A stretch of DNA of 64,000 nt. Source: Cellulosimicrobium funkei (GTDB taxonomy: Bacteria > Actinomycetota > Actinomycetes > Actinomycetales > Cellulomonadaceae). The position numbers and the translations under genes are program-made. Where the stretch lies: NCBI RefSeq assembly GCF_004519295.1, contig NZ_SOZH01000001.1:186001-250000 (forward strand), in the 5' to 3' direction. Every line of letters begins with the position of its first letter. Position 1 is the stretch's first letter. Positions 16,546-25,328 of the stretch are shown one piece after another. The notes beneath the pieces were generated by a model. That model was not told the DNA's origin. It saw only the letters and a program-made list of their open reading frames with translations, and did no database searches.

Positions 16546-17490
16546 CTAACGTACCACATTTGGCGCCGCCAGCTGCCAGCCGCGGCTCACGGTCGTCAGC
16601 TCGCGGAACCCCCAGGCGCGCAGCTGCGCGATCTCCTCGTGGTCCGTCGCGTCCGTGCCGACCAGGACGCGGTGCACCCCGGCGAGCTCGAGCCACGCCC
16701 GGGCCTCGGCCAGCACCCCGGCCAGCAGGGCGTCGTCGGACCCCGGGCCGGGCGAGAGGTCCACCAGCTCGGCGGTGCCTCCCGTCGCGGCCTGCCGCTC
16801 GGCGCGGCCGAGGGTCGTGTCGAGCTCGACGTACGCGGCCGTCTCCGTGCCGCGGTGCGCGGTGAACCGCACGCCCCCGCCGGGGCCGAGCGTGCGCCGC
16901 AGGGCGACGTCGTCCGGCACCGGGAGGGCGTGGGGGAGCGCCGAGGTCGGGGCGAGCAGCACCGTCTCGGCGTGCTCTCCGGGACGGAAGCCCGCGCGCA
17001 CCAGGGCCTCGCGGACGTGCGGCCACTGCTCCGGGACCCCGTAGACGCCCGCGAACGGGAGCTGCCCGTCCGCGTACGCGACGCGCACCTGCCACGCCGC
17101 GAGCTGCGCGTGGCACGCGGCCGTCAGCGCGTCCGCGGCCGAGCGGGCCTCGGTGGACTGCTCCGGGTCCTCGTCGTCGGGCGGCGTGACGAGGAGCCAC
17201 TGCACGAGGCCGGCGTCGCGGTAGTCGTCGCTCGCCTCCGGCCCGGCCGTGAACCGGTGCAGGTGCGCGGCGCCCACCACCCGGTGCCGGGACTCGACGA
17301 CGAACGTCGCGCGCTCGACGACCCACGGGTCGACGACGTGCTCGTCGGGCTGGCGCTCCAGGCTCCCGAGCACGCTGTTGACCGAGAGCCGCGCTCCCGG
17401 CACGACGGCGGAGAGGTGGGAGTTGACGAGGTCCGTGAGCTGGTCGCGGTCGTCGCGACGGAAGGTCCGGACACGGGGACGTGCAGACAT
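16546..17490 (-). CDS. Double GNAT-type N-acetyltransferase
   Basis: A 314-residue protein that looks like two fused GNAT folds, a common actinobacterial arrangement. The N-terminal half has VRTFRRDDRDQLTDLVNSHL and VVGAAHLHRF; WLLVTPPDD and ADALTAACHAQLAAW mark the acetyl-CoA region. The C-terminal half has AYVELDT, WLELAGVHRVLVGTD and LRAWGFRELTTV, the usual last GNAT strand. The start ATG 17490 is seven bases after GGAGG. Substrate unknown. Its stop codon lies inside a short GGTAC/GTACC inverted repeat next to the riboswitch region of the SMR genes. Confidence 0.8.
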   Translation of the reverse strand: MSARPRVRTFRRDDRDQLTDLVNSHLSAVVPGARLSVNSVLGSLERQPDEHVVDPWVVERATFVVESRHRVVGAAHLHRFTAGPEASDDYRDAGLVQWLLVTPPDDEDPEQSTEARSAADALTAACHAQLAAWQVRVAYADGQLPFAGVYGVPEQWPHVREALVRAGFRPGEHAETVLLAPTSALPHALPVPDDVALRRTLGPGGGVRFTAHRGTETAAYVELDTTLGRAERQAATGGTAELVDLSPGPGSDDALLAGVLAEARAWLELAGVHRVLVGTDATDHEEIAQLRAWGFRELTTVSRGWQLAAPNVVR

Positions 17491-17577
17491 GCGGCTGCCT
17501 CCAGGCGAAGTGATGAGCTGGGAAGGCCGCCACGCGATGCGGTACGCGGGCACCCTAGCAGCCGCGGTCGCCCACCG

Positions 17578-18594
17578 TCAGGGGCGCAGCAGCGCCTTGA
17601 TCGCGCGCCGCTCGTCCATCGCGGCGTAGCCCTCGGCCGCGTCGTCGAGCGAGAGCTCGAGGTCGAACACGCGCGCGGGGTCGATGCGCCGTTCCAGCAC
17701 GAGGTCGAGCAGCTCGGGCAGGTACCGGCGCACGGGCGCGGGCCCGCCGGACCAGTGCACGTGCCGGTAGAACATGTCGACCGCCGGGAGGTCGACGCCG
17801 TGCGGCAGCCCGACGACCCCGACGTGCCCGCCCGCACGGACGGCACCGAGCGCCTGGCTCATGGAGTCCTGCGTGCCCACCGCCTCGACGACGCTGTGCG
17901 CGCCGAGCCCGTCGGTCAGCTCGCGGACCCGCTCCACGCCCTCGTCGCCCCGCTCCGCGACGACCTCCGTCGCGCCGAACGCGCGCGCGAGCTCCTGGCG
18001 TGGCGCGTGCCGGCTCATCGCGATCACCTGCTCGGCGCCGAGCTGCGCGGCGGCGAGGACCGCGAGCAGCCCGACGGCGCCGTCGCCCACCACGACGACC
18101 GTCTTCCCCGGGCCGGCCTCGGCCGCCCGGGCGCCGAACCAGCCGGTCCCCAGCACGTCCGACGCCGTGAGCAGCCCGGGCAGGAGGTCGTCGTCGGGGC
18201 GTTCCGGCGTCGCGACGAGCGTCCCGTCCGCGAGCGGGACGCGCAGCAGCTCGGCCTGGGCGCCGCGCACGGGCTCCCGGTGGACGCACGACGTCTGGTA
18301 CCCGGCCCGGCAGATCGGGCACGTGTTGTCGGACGCGAAGAACGACCCGACGACGACCTGACCCGGGCGCACGGTCCGGACGTCCGCGCCGACCTCCTCG
18401 ACCGTGCCCACGTACTCGTGGCCCATCGCGACGGGGTGCTCGACCCGGTTGACGCCGCGGTACGTCCACAGGTCCGACCCGCACACGCACGCGGCCTCGA
18501 CGCGCACGATCGCGTCGGTGGGCGCGAGCAGGCGCGGGTCGTCGCGCTGCTCCACGCGGACGTCGTACGGGGCGTGGATGACGGTCGCGCGCAC
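17578..18594 (-). CDS. Zinc-dependent alcohol dehydrogenase
   Basis: A 338-residue medium-chain dehydrogenase. Catalytic zinc ligands are Cys38 (CVCGSDLW) with His59 and Glu60 (MGHEYVG); the structural zinc lobe is seen in DNTCPICRAGYQTSCVH. The Rossmann part carries VVVVGDGAVGLLAVLAA and QVIAMSRHAPRQELARAFGATEV. It oxidises an alcohol or polyol with NAD(P)+; substrate cannot be read from sequence. GTG start at 18594 with GAGGAG upstream. Stands alone between GNAT and ANTAR genes. Confidence 0.92.
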   Translation of the reverse strand: MRATVIHAPYDVRVEQRDDPRLLAPTDAIVRVEAACVCGSDLWTYRGVNRVEHPVAMGHEYVGTVEEVGADVRTVRPGQVVVGSFFASDNTCPICRAGYQTSCVHREPVRGAQAELLRVPLADGTLVATPERPDDDLLPGLLTASDVLGTGWFGARAAEAGPGKTVVVVGDGAVGLLAVLAAAQLGAEQVIAMSRHAPRQELARAFGATEVVAERGDEGVERVRELTDGLGAHSVVEAVGTQDSMSQALGAVRAGGHVGVVGLPHGVDLPAVDMFYRHVHWSGGPAPVRRYLPELLDLVLERRIDPARVFDLELSLDDAAEGYAAMDERRAIKALLRP

Positions 18595-18689
18595 GGGGGC
18601 TCCTCGGGCTGGGCGGGTGGCGGTCGGGACGTCGTCGAGCCTACGGCGACCGGTGGCGCGGGGCCTGTGCGGCTGTCGAGAGCCTGAGG

Positions 18690-19400
18690 TCAGCCGTCAT
18701 CGGTCCGGAGCGTCTGGACGGCGTGCTCCTCGTCGTAGGCGAAGCTGAGCCGCCTCGTGACGACCTCCTCGGCGACGTCGTCGAGCGTCGTGGACCGGGC
18801 GTAGGCGTGCGCGCGGAGCACCGCGAGCGCGTCGCCGGGCGGGATGCGGAGCTGGGCGGTGACCATGCCGGTCGCCTGGTGGACCTCCGCGCGGGGCGCC
18901 CAGTCCAACGAGTCCAGGTCGCCCAGCAGGGAGAGCCCGATGGTGTCGGCGAGGAGCTGCACGTCCTCCGGTCCCCGCGCCAGCGTCCGGGAGGAGGTGA
19001 CGAGGCTCAGCACGCCGACGACCCGCCCGTCCGCGTGCATCGGCACGGCGTGGTACGCGCCCGGGCCCGTGATCGCCTCGACCGCGTGGGAGAAGACGGG
19101 GAAGTCGTGCTCGTCGCGGCTGTCGTCGGCCCCGCTGACGACGATGTGGTCCTCCGAGAGGGCGCGCTGGACCGGGCCCTCGCCGATCACCTCGCCCAGC
19201 CCCTCGATCCGGGCCGCGAGGCCGTCCGCCGTGGACACGGTGAGCCGGTCGTCCGCCGTCGGCGCGACCGTCAGCGCCGCGCTCCTGGCTCCGAGGACGG
19301 TCGCGGACGCCTGGCACAACCGCGTGGCCAGGGGCAGGCTGCGGTCGGCCCGGGAGAGCGCGCGCGAGAGCAGCTCCAACAGATCCGGCGCGGCGCCCAC
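18690..19400 (-). CDS. GAF-ANTAR RNA-binding regulator
   Basis: A 236-residue protein with a GAF sensor domain (residues about 12-160, including LCQASATVLGARSAALTV, GPGAYHAVPMHADGRVVGVLSL) and a C-terminal ANTAR domain (about 165-225: EVHQATGMVTAQLRIPPGDALAVLRAHA). It would bind RNA hairpins in response to a small ligand or redox state held by GAF. I chose GTG 19400 because GGGAGG lies six bases upstream; a longer frame to 19493 has no ribosome site. Two further ANTAR genes lie nearby at 14943 and 19599. Confidence 0.88.
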   Translation of the reverse strand: MGAAPDLLELLSRALSRADRSLPLATRLCQASATVLGARSAALTVAPTADDRLTVSTADGLAARIEGLGEVIGEGPVQRALSEDHIVVSGADDSRDEHDFPVFSHAVEAITGPGAYHAVPMHADGRVVGVLSLVTSSRTLARGPEDVQLLADTIGLSLLGDLDSLDWAPRAEVHQATGMVTAQLRIPPGDALAVLRAHAYARSTTLDDVAEEVVTRRLSFAYDEEHAVQTLRTDDG

Positions 19401-19598
19401 GGTGTGCCTCCCTACCTCGCGCACGGTCAGTCTGACAGCGCACCCCGCACTCGCTCGTCGGCGATGGGCCGACGCTCCGACGCACTCCGTCACGGGCAGT
19501 CCCCGGACCGGTTGCAGGAAACCGACGCCGGGCTAGAGTCCCCGGAGTCGAGTCTGGACCTGGCTCACCACCCCGCTGAACGACGACGGAGACGACCC

Positions 19599-20228
19599 AT
19601 GTCCGTGGAGAACCCCGCACCGCTGCACCCTGTCTCGCTCGGCGACGGCGCGACGCCCGGGCAGTTCCGGGTCGACCTCGCGACCGACGCCTGGTGGTGG
19701 TCGCCGGAGACGTACCGCCTGCACGGCTTCGAGCCCGGTGAGGTCGTGCCGACGACGTCGCTCGTGCTCGCCCACAAGCACCCCGAGGACCGCGACCGCG
19801 TCCGCGACCTGCTGGAGCGGGCCCGCGTCGACGGGGAGCCGTTCTCGAGCCTGCACCGCATCATGGACGCGCGCGGCGCGGAGCGGGTCCTCGTGCTCGT
19901 CGGGCACGGCCGTCGCGACCGCGACACCGGCCGGCTCGTCGAGCTCATGGGCAGCTTCGTCGACGTCACGGTCGCCGTCCGGGACCGGGCGGAGCGGCAG
20001 GCCGAGCGCGACATCGCGGCCGCCGCCCGCAGCCGCGGGCCGATCGAGCAGGCCAAGGGAGTCGTCGCCGCCGCGCTCGGGGTGGGGACGGAGCAGGCGT
20101 TCGGGCTCCTCAAGCGCGTCTCGAACGACCGCAACGTGCGTCTCCGGGAGCTCGCCCGGCGGGTCGTCGAGGAGGGCACCGCGCCGAGCCCGGACCGGGC
20201 CCGGCGCGTCGTGTCCCTCCTGCGGTAG
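19599..20228 (+). CDS. PAS-ANTAR RNA-binding regulator
   Basis: A 209-residue paralogue of the 14943 gene. The PAS domain (about 20-135) includes DAWWWSPETYRLHGFEPGEVVPTTS and LVLVGHGRRDRDTG; the ANTAR domain (about 145-200) has RGPIEQAKGVVAAALGVGTEQAFGLLKR. GGAGA stands ahead of the ATG. It is divergent from the GAF-ANTAR gene, with about 200 bases between, so the two could share control. Likely an antiterminator acting on two-hairpin leaders. Confidence 0.9.
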   Translation: MSVENPAPLHPVSLGDGATPGQFRVDLATDAWWWSPETYRLHGFEPGEVVPTTSLVLAHKHPEDRDRVRDLLERARVDGEPFSSLHRIMDARGAERVLVLVGHGRRDRDTGRLVELMGSFVDVTVAVRDRAERQAERDIAAAARSRGPIEQAKGVVAAALGVGTEQAFGLLKRVSNDRNVRLRELARRVVEEGTAPSPDRARRVVSLLR

Positions 20229-20244
20229 GCGCCGGGCCGGGCGG

Positions 20245-21117
20245 TCAGCGCCGCGCGAGCGACCGGACGACCGCGGCCACGTCTCCCGGCGCCTCCTCGG
20301 CCAGGAAGTGGCCGGCCGTCGTCGTGAGGTGCTCGAGGTCGGGCGCCCAGCGCCGCCAGACGCCCGCGGCGTCGTACCCGAGCTGCGCGCCCCAGTCCTG
20401 CTGCACCACGGCGACGGGCATCGCGAGCCGGTCGCCCGCGTCGAGCGACGCCTGGTCGTGCTCGACGTCGATCGTCGCGGTCGCGCGGTAGTCGGCCGCG
20501 ATCGAGTCGACCGCGTCGCGGCTCGACGCGAGGTAGTGCGCGCGCACGTCGGCGGGGATCGCGGCCGGGTCCTGCGTCCACGCGTCGAGGAAGGACCCGA
20601 AGAACGCGTCGGCGCTGTTGCGGATCATCGTCTCCGGCAGGCCCGGAGGCTGCGCCATGAGGTACAGGTGGAACGCGACGGCCGCGTCCACGCCGTGCAG
20701 CACGGCCCACGTGTCGAGCGTGGGCACCACGTCGAGGATGCCGAGGTGGCTCACGCGGTCGGGGTGGTCGAGCGCCGCGCGGAACGCGACGAGCGCGCCG
20801 CGGTCGTGGCCGACGAGGACGAACCGGTCGACGTCGAGCGCGTCGGCGAGCGCGACGACGTCGGCGCCCATGGTGCGCTTGGCGTAGACGTCGGGCGTCG
20901 TGGCGGCGGGCTTCGCGCTCTCGCCGTAGCCGCGCAGGTCGGGCACGACGACACGGTGGTCGCGCGCGAGGTCGGTCGCGACGTGCCGCCACATGTGGCG
21001 CGTCTGCGGGAAGCCGTGCAGGAGCACGACGGGCGTGCCCTCGCCCGCGGTCTCGGCGCGCAGCGCGACGCCGGGCGCGACCTCGACGGTGCGGGTCTCG
21101 AAGCCGGGGATGTGCAT
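20245..21117 (-). CDS. Alpha/beta hydrolase, haloacetate dehalogenase-like
   Basis: A 290-residue alpha/beta hydrolase. The nucleophile elbow is VGHDRGALVAFR, with Asp in place of Ser, as in haloalkane/haloacetate dehalogenases and epoxide hydrolases. HGFPQTRHMW supplies the oxyanion hole and GHFLAEEAP the catalytic His. Two segments match fluoroacetate dehalogenases in spacing: VVPT after the nucleophile helix and DYRATATIDVEHD. The halide-pocket helix reads FHLYLMAQPP, keeping His but with Leu where fluoroacetate dehalogenases usually have Trp, so fluoride release is uncertain. ATG start, single gene. Confidence 0.82.
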   Translation of the reverse strand: MHIPGFETRTVEVAPGVALRAETAGEGTPVVLLHGFPQTRHMWRHVATDLARDHRVVVPDLRGYGESAKPAATTPDVYAKRTMGADVVALADALDVDRFVLVGHDRGALVAFRAALDHPDRVSHLGILDVVPTLDTWAVLHGVDAAVAFHLYLMAQPPGLPETMIRNSADAFFGSFLDAWTQDPAAIPADVRAHYLASSRDAVDSIAADYRATATIDVEHDQASLDAGDRLAMPVAVVQQDWGAQLGYDAAGVWRRWAPDLEHLTTTAGHFLAEEAPGDVAAVVRSLARR

Positions 21118-21201
21118 GGGGTGTCCTCTCTCGGGGCGGTTCTCGGCCGTGCCGGGTCGTGCCCGGCTGGCTCGTCGCCATCCTCCGAGCGGCGGATCAG
21201 C

Positions 21202-21243
21202 GTCCGATCAGTGCCGTCCGATCAGTGCCGTCCGATCAGTGCC
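21202..21243. repeat. Three exact 14-bp tandem repeats in a divergent promoter
   Basis: The unit GTCCGATCAGTGCC occurs three times without gaps; a fourth partial GATCAG lies 11 bases before. The block sits 22 bases upstream of the BTAD regulator start and between two divergent genes. Each unit contains the palindrome GATC, and the period is 14 bases. It may be an operator array for the BTAD regulator or a replication-slippage repeat. Confidence 0.85.
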
Positions 21244-21265
21244 CCGGCGCGGCGACAATGGCGGG

Positions 21266-23218
21266 GTGGTGGAGCTGCGCGTCGAGGTGCTCGGGCCGGT
21301 CCGCGTGCTGCGCGACGGCGCGGACGTCGACCCCGGCGGACCGCGCCAGCGCGAGCTCCTCGCGCGCCTCGCCGCCGCGCGCGGGCGCCCGGTGCCGTTC
21401 GACCGCCTCGCCGACGACCTGTGGGACGAGCCCGGCGCGGGGACGGGCGACCGGCGCGGCGCGCTCGCGACGTTCGTCGGCGACCTGCGGCGGCGCCTGG
21501 AGCCCGGGCGCGCGCCGGGCACGCCCCCGCGCGTCCTCGTCACCGCGCACGGCGGCTACGCGCTGCGGCTCCCGGACGACGCGCTCGACGCGGCGCGCCT
21601 GGAGGCGGCCGTCGCCCGGGCGAGCGCGTCTCCCGGGGCCGGGGACGCGGCGTCGGGCACGACGCGCGCGCTGGCGGACGCCGTCGCCGCCTGGCGCGGC
21701 GAGCCGTACGCCGACCTGCCGGAGCGGGAGTGGGTCCGGGCCGAGCGCCGGCATCTCGTCGAGGTGCACGCGCGCGCCGTCGAGCTGCTCGCGGACGCGC
21801 TGCTCGGCGAGGGCCGGGCCGCGGAGGCGGTCGTCGTGCTCGACGCGCACGCCGCCGCGCACCCGTGGCGCGAGCACGCGTGGGCGCTGCTCGCGCTCGC
21901 GCTGTACCGCGACGGGCGACAGACGGACGCGCTCGACGTCCTGCGGCACGCCCGCCGCCGCCTCGCCGACGAGCTCGGCCTCGACCCGGGCCCGGAGCTC
22001 GTCCGGCTCGAGCGCGACGTGCTCGGCCACGCGGCGTCGCTCGACGGCCCGACGCCGGGGCCGCGCCTCGCCGTCACCGCCCCCACCGGCTCGCGCACGC
22101 ACCTGCGCTCCACGGTCGACGTCGCGCGCACGCTCGCCGTCGCCGGGGGCGACCACCTCGCGACCGCGCAGGAGCAGCGCGTCGCCGCGGCGCTCGCGGC
22201 CGAGGTGACCGGCGACCCGGTGCTCGCCGCCCGGACCGTCACCGCGTACGACGTCCCGGCCGTCTGGACCCGGAGCGACGACCCGGCGGCGGCCGACGCG
22301 CTCGTCGGCGTCGCGCGGCGGACCCTCGGGCGGCTCGGACCGGACGCGGCGCCGGTGCTGCGCGCGCGTCTGCTCGCGGTGGTCGGCATCGAGCACCGTG
22401 GGACGCGCGACGCGTGGGCGTGGGCCGCGGCGGAGGACGCCGTCGGGATCGCGCGCGACCTCGGCGACCCGGCGACGCTCGCGCTCGCGCTCAACGCGCG
22501 GTTCCTCCAGTCCTTCCAGCGGCCGGGCGCGGGTCCCGAGCGGGACCGGACCGGCGCCGAGCTCGTCTCCCTGGCGGAGGACCACGACCTCCCGACCTTC
22601 GCGATCCTCGGCCACCTCGTCCGGATGCAGGCCGCCGCGGGCGCGGGCCGGTTCCCCGACGCCGACGCCCACGCCGCCGCGGCCGAGGACGTCGCGGCGG
22701 GCTACGAGTCACCCGTGGTCCCGATGCTCACCGCCTGGTACCGGGCGATGCGCGACGCCGAGACCGCCCCGCCCGACGCCGCGGCGCGCGCGTACCGCGC
22801 CGCCGACGACCGGCTCGCCGGGGTGCGCATGCCCGGTGTGCGCGACGGGCTGCTCCCGCTCGCGCTCCTCACCGTGCGCGTGCGGCACGGGCGACCGCTC
22901 GCCGGGATCGAGGCCGCCGACCTCGGCCCGTACGCCCCGTGGGCGGAGCCGCTGCTCGTGCTCGACGCGGGCGACCCCGACGCCGCCGCGCGGCTCGCGC
23001 GCGCGGCGCCCGAGCCGCCCGCGGACCACCTGCGCGAGCTGCTGTGGGCGCTGCGCGCGGAGATCGCCCTGCGGCTCGGCGACAGCGCCCTCGCCGGGCA
23101 GGCCCGACGCGCGCTCGCCCGCACCCCCGACGAGCTCGCGGGGGCCGGGTCGGGCCTGGTCTCGCTCGGGCCCGTGCGCGGCTGGCTCGACCGGCTCGAC
23201 GGGCGGCGCGCGTCGTAG
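21266..23218 (+). CDS. BTAD/SARP-like transcriptional regulator
   Basis: A 650-residue regulator. The N-terminus (about 1-100) is an OmpR-type winged helix as in SARP proteins (VELRVEVLGPVRVLRDG, QRELLARLAAARGRPV, VGDLRRRLEP). A bacterial transcriptional activation domain of TPR type follows (about 105-250: AVAAWRGEPYADLPE, ALALYRDGRQTDALDVLRHAR). The remaining 400 residues are further Ala-rich helical repeats without an NB-ARC ATPase, unlike AfsR. Start is one of two adjacent GTG codons (21266 or 21269). The triple repeat just upstream may be its own binding site. Confidence 0.88.
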   Translation: MVELRVEVLGPVRVLRDGADVDPGGPRQRELLARLAAARGRPVPFDRLADDLWDEPGAGTGDRRGALATFVGDLRRRLEPGRAPGTPPRVLVTAHGGYALRLPDDALDAARLEAAVARASASPGAGDAASGTTRALADAVAAWRGEPYADLPEREWVRAERRHLVEVHARAVELLADALLGEGRAAEAVVVLDAHAAAHPWREHAWALLALALYRDGRQTDALDVLRHARRRLADELGLDPGPELVRLERDVLGHAASLDGPTPGPRLAVTAPTGSRTHLRSTVDVARTLAVAGGDHLATAQEQRVAAALAAEVTGDPVLAARTVTAYDVPAVWTRSDDPAAADALVGVARRTLGRLGPDAAPVLRARLLAVVGIEHRGTRDAWAWAAAEDAVGIARDLGDPATLALALNARFLQSFQRPGAGPERDRTGAELVSLAEDHDLPTFAILGHLVRMQAAAGAGRFPDADAHAAAAEDVAAGYESPVVPMLTAWYRAMRDAETAPPDAAARAYRAADDRLAGVRMPGVRDGLLPLALLTVRVRHGRPLAGIEAADLGPYAPWAEPLLVLDAGDPDAAARLARAAPEPPADHLRELLWALRAEIALRLGDSALAGQARRALARTPDELAGAGSGLVSLGPVRGWLDRLDGRRAS

Positions 23219-23249
23219 GAGCGGCCGTCCGGGGTGGGTGTGAGGCCGC

Positions 23250-23822
23250 TCAGCGCTCCGGGAGCAACCCCGCCACGAGCGCGTCGACGACGTCGTCGGT
23301 CGGGATGTCGGGGTCGATCGGCGTGGTGAGACGGTCGAGGAGCAGCCCGTCGATCGCGTAGTGGAACAAGGCGATCTCCCGGCGCCCGCCGGGCAGGCCG
23401 GCCGACCGGTTGAACGCGACGTCGGCCTCGAATCCCGCGCGCAGCCACGGCCCGAGAACGGCCGCGAGCTCGCCCCGACGGCCGGACTCGAGCCGCAGCT
23501 CGAACAGGGCTCGGGTGACGTCGGCGTCGGTCGACAACCGGCGCACGATGTCGCGGAGGTAGTCCGCGAACAGCGCGCGGTCGGGCGTCTGGGTCGCGCG
23601 TCGGGCGAGGTCCTCGGGTGTCGGCGCGAGCCGCTCCCCGATGCGCTCGAAGAGCCCCGCGACGAGGGCGTCTCGGCTCCGGAAGTAGTTCGACGTCGTG
23701 CCCGTCGGGACCCCGGCCTCGTCGTCGATCGCGCGGTGCGTCAGGCCGCGCGACCCCTCGCGAGCGAGCACGGCGATCCCGGCGTCCGCCAGGGCGCTGC
23801 GCCGTGCGGTGTTCTTCGCCAT
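23250..23822 (-). CDS. TetR-family repressor
   Basis: A 190-residue TetR regulator. The N-terminal helix-turn-helix (about 8-55) reads RRSALADAGIAVLAREGSRGLTHRAIDDEAGVPTGTTSNYFRSRDAL-like, with the typical TTSNYF recognition helix. The C-terminal region is a helical ligand-binding domain with FHYAIDGLLLDRL. It is divergent from a reductase gene 76 bases away, with a GTTGT-N8-ACAAC palindrome between them, so it likely represses both genes. Confidence 0.9.
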   Translation of the reverse strand: MAKNTARRSALADAGIAVLAREGSRGLTHRAIDDEAGVPTGTTSNYFRSRDALVAGLFERIGERLAPTPEDLARRATQTPDRALFADYLRDIVRRLSTDADVTRALFELRLESGRRGELAAVLGPWLRAGFEADVAFNRSAGLPGGRREIALFHYAIDGLLLDRLTTPIDPDIPTDDVVDALVAGLLPER

Positions 23823-23851
23823 GCGTCGAGGCTATCGCAACCACTGCACCT

Positions 23852-23869
23852 GTTGTAGTCTCCAACAAC
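23852..23869. promoter_or_regulatory. Putative TetR operator
   Basis: Imperfect palindrome GTTGT-N8-ACAAC, 18 bases, centred between the TetR and reductase genes. A further TGTAGTTG copy lies at 23879-23886. The size and place suit a TetR dimer. Confidence 0.5.
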
Positions 23870-23898
23870 CACTTCATCTGTAGTTGTCAGGAGACATG

Positions 23899-24477
23899 AT
23901 GCGCGAGCTGACCTACTACGTCGCCGTGAGCCTCGACGGGTACATCGCCGGGCCGGGGGGCGAGTTCGACGCCTTCCTCGCCGAGGGCGACCACATGGCG
24001 CCCATCTGGTCCCGGTACCGCGGCACGGCGCCGACGGACCTGGCCGGGGCCGCCGGGCTGCCGGTCGCCGACGGCCCCTTCGACACCGTCCTCATGGGCT
24101 GGAACACCTACGCCGTCGGCCTTCCCGACCACCACCTGCCGAACCCCTACCGGCACCTGCGGCAGATCGTCTTCACCCGCACGCACGAGGCGCCCGAGGG
24201 GAGCGAGGGGGTGGAGCTCACGGGCGCCGACCCGGTCGAGACGGTCCGCGCGCTCAAGCGGGAGGGCGGCCGGGGGATCTGGCTGTGCGGCGGGGGAGCG
24301 CTCGCCGCCGTGCTCGTCGACGAGATCGACCGGCTCGCGCTCAAGGTGAACCCGGTGATGCTCGGCACCGGGGTCCCGCTGTTCGGCGAGCGGGACTACG
24401 CGCCCCTCTCCTGGCGATCGACGGGCACGCAGACGTTCCGATCCGGCGTCACGCTCGCGGAGTACGCGCGGGCCTGA
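23899..24477 (+). CDS. Dihydrofolate reductase-like (RibD C-terminal) protein
   Basis: A 192-residue protein of the RibD_C/DHFR-like superfamily. MRELTYYVAVSLDGYIAGPGGEF is the family start, followed by FDTVLMGWNTYAVG, YRHLRQIVFTR and GIWLCGGGALAAVLVDEIDRL with the NADPH-binding Gly loop. The C-terminal NPVMLGTGVPLFG is typical. It is likely a stand-alone NADPH reductase of unknown substrate rather than true DHFR. ATG 23899 is five bases from GGAG; ATG 23896 is also possible. Divergent from, and probably repressed by, the TetR gene. Confidence 0.85.
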   Translation: MRELTYYVAVSLDGYIAGPGGEFDAFLAEGDHMAPIWSRYRGTAPTDLAGAAGLPVADGPFDTVLMGWNTYAVGLPDHHLPNPYRHLRQIVFTRTHEAPEGSEGVELTGADPVETVRALKREGGRGIWLCGGGALAAVLVDEIDRLALKVNPVMLGTGVPLFGERDYAPLSWRSTGTQTFRSGVTLAEYARA

Positions 24478-24506
24478 GGGCCGGTCCCGCGGCGACGACC
24501 GTGCGC

Positions 24507-25328
24507 CTAGACGTCGAGCGGTCCCCGCACGACCGAGTCGCCCGAGTGGGACGGGTCGCCGTCGAAGTGCTCCTCGGAGACGTCGACCACGGGAAACTCG
24601 GCGAGGTCGAGGCCGTCGGGCACGTCGAAGCGGCCCTCCGTGCCGTCGAGCACGCCGAGGCTCACGAGGCCGCTCAGGTCCTCCGCGAGGAGCCACACCT
24701 CGCGGTACGTGCCCTCGGGCACCGGCGCGTCGACCGTCACGACGACCTGGCGCCGCCCGTCGGGCCGCTCCTCGACGCGTGCGTCGCCGCTCGCGCCCTG
24801 CCAGTCGGGCAGCGGGTCGAGCGTCGCGCTCGCGACCGTCGTCTCGGGCGGCTCGACCTCGCGACGCTCCCACAGGATGCCGCCCACGCCGCCGACGACG
24901 AGCGCGGCGGCGGCCGCCGCCGCGACCGGGACCCAGACCCGCCGGCGCCGCGACGCGAGCGGCACGACGACGGCCGTGCCGGTCGCGCCGGTCGTGCTGT
25001 CCGGTGCCTCCGCACCCGTCCCAGCCGCGTCCCGCGGGAGCGTCGGCACGGTCGGAGCGTCGGTGACCGCCGCGGGGGCGACGACGGGCGGAGCGGCGGT
25101 GGCGCTCGTCAGGCCGAGCTCGGCCTGGATTCGCGACCACACCGCGGCGTCGGGGGCGACGAGCTCGTCCGCCGCGTCCGCGCCGTCGAACGCGTCGACG
25201 ACGCGCGCGAGCCGGGCGACGGCGTCGGCGCACTCCGGGCAGGAGGAGAGGTGCGCGCGCGCGTCGTCGTCGAGCACGTCCTCGCCGAGCGCGAGGAGCG
25301 CGAGGGTCTCGTCATCGATGTGCTGCAC
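24507..25328 (-). CDS. rskA: RskA-like anti-sigma factor
   Basis: A 273-residue single-pass membrane anti-sigma factor. The N-terminal zinc-binding anti-sigma domain has [12 protein letters not shown] with the CxxC. A Ala/Thr/Pro linker follows, one membrane helix at about 133-153 ([17 protein letters not shown]), and an extracellular RskA domain with [25 protein letters not shown]. It would hold the sigma factor at the membrane until extracellular and intramembrane proteolysis release it. GTG start follows GGAGGTGG and overlaps the sigma gene by 17 bases. Confidence 0.9.
   Translation of the reverse strand: MQHIDDETLALLALGEDVLDDDARAHLSSCPECADAVARLARVVDAFDGADAADELVAPDAAVWSRIQAELGLTSATAAPPVVAPAAVTDAPTVPTLPRDAAGTGAEAPDSTTGATGTAVVVPLASRRRRVWVPVAAAAAAALVVGGVGGILWERREVEPPETTVASATLDPLPDWQGASGDARVEERPDGRRQVVVTVDAPVPEGTYREVWLLAEDLSGLVSLGVLDGTEGRFDVPDGLDLAEFPVVDVSEEHFDGDPSHSGDSVVRGPLDV

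Noticed and set aside
21202-21243. Triple repeat as CRISPR
   Set aside because: No spacers between units; period only 14 bases.
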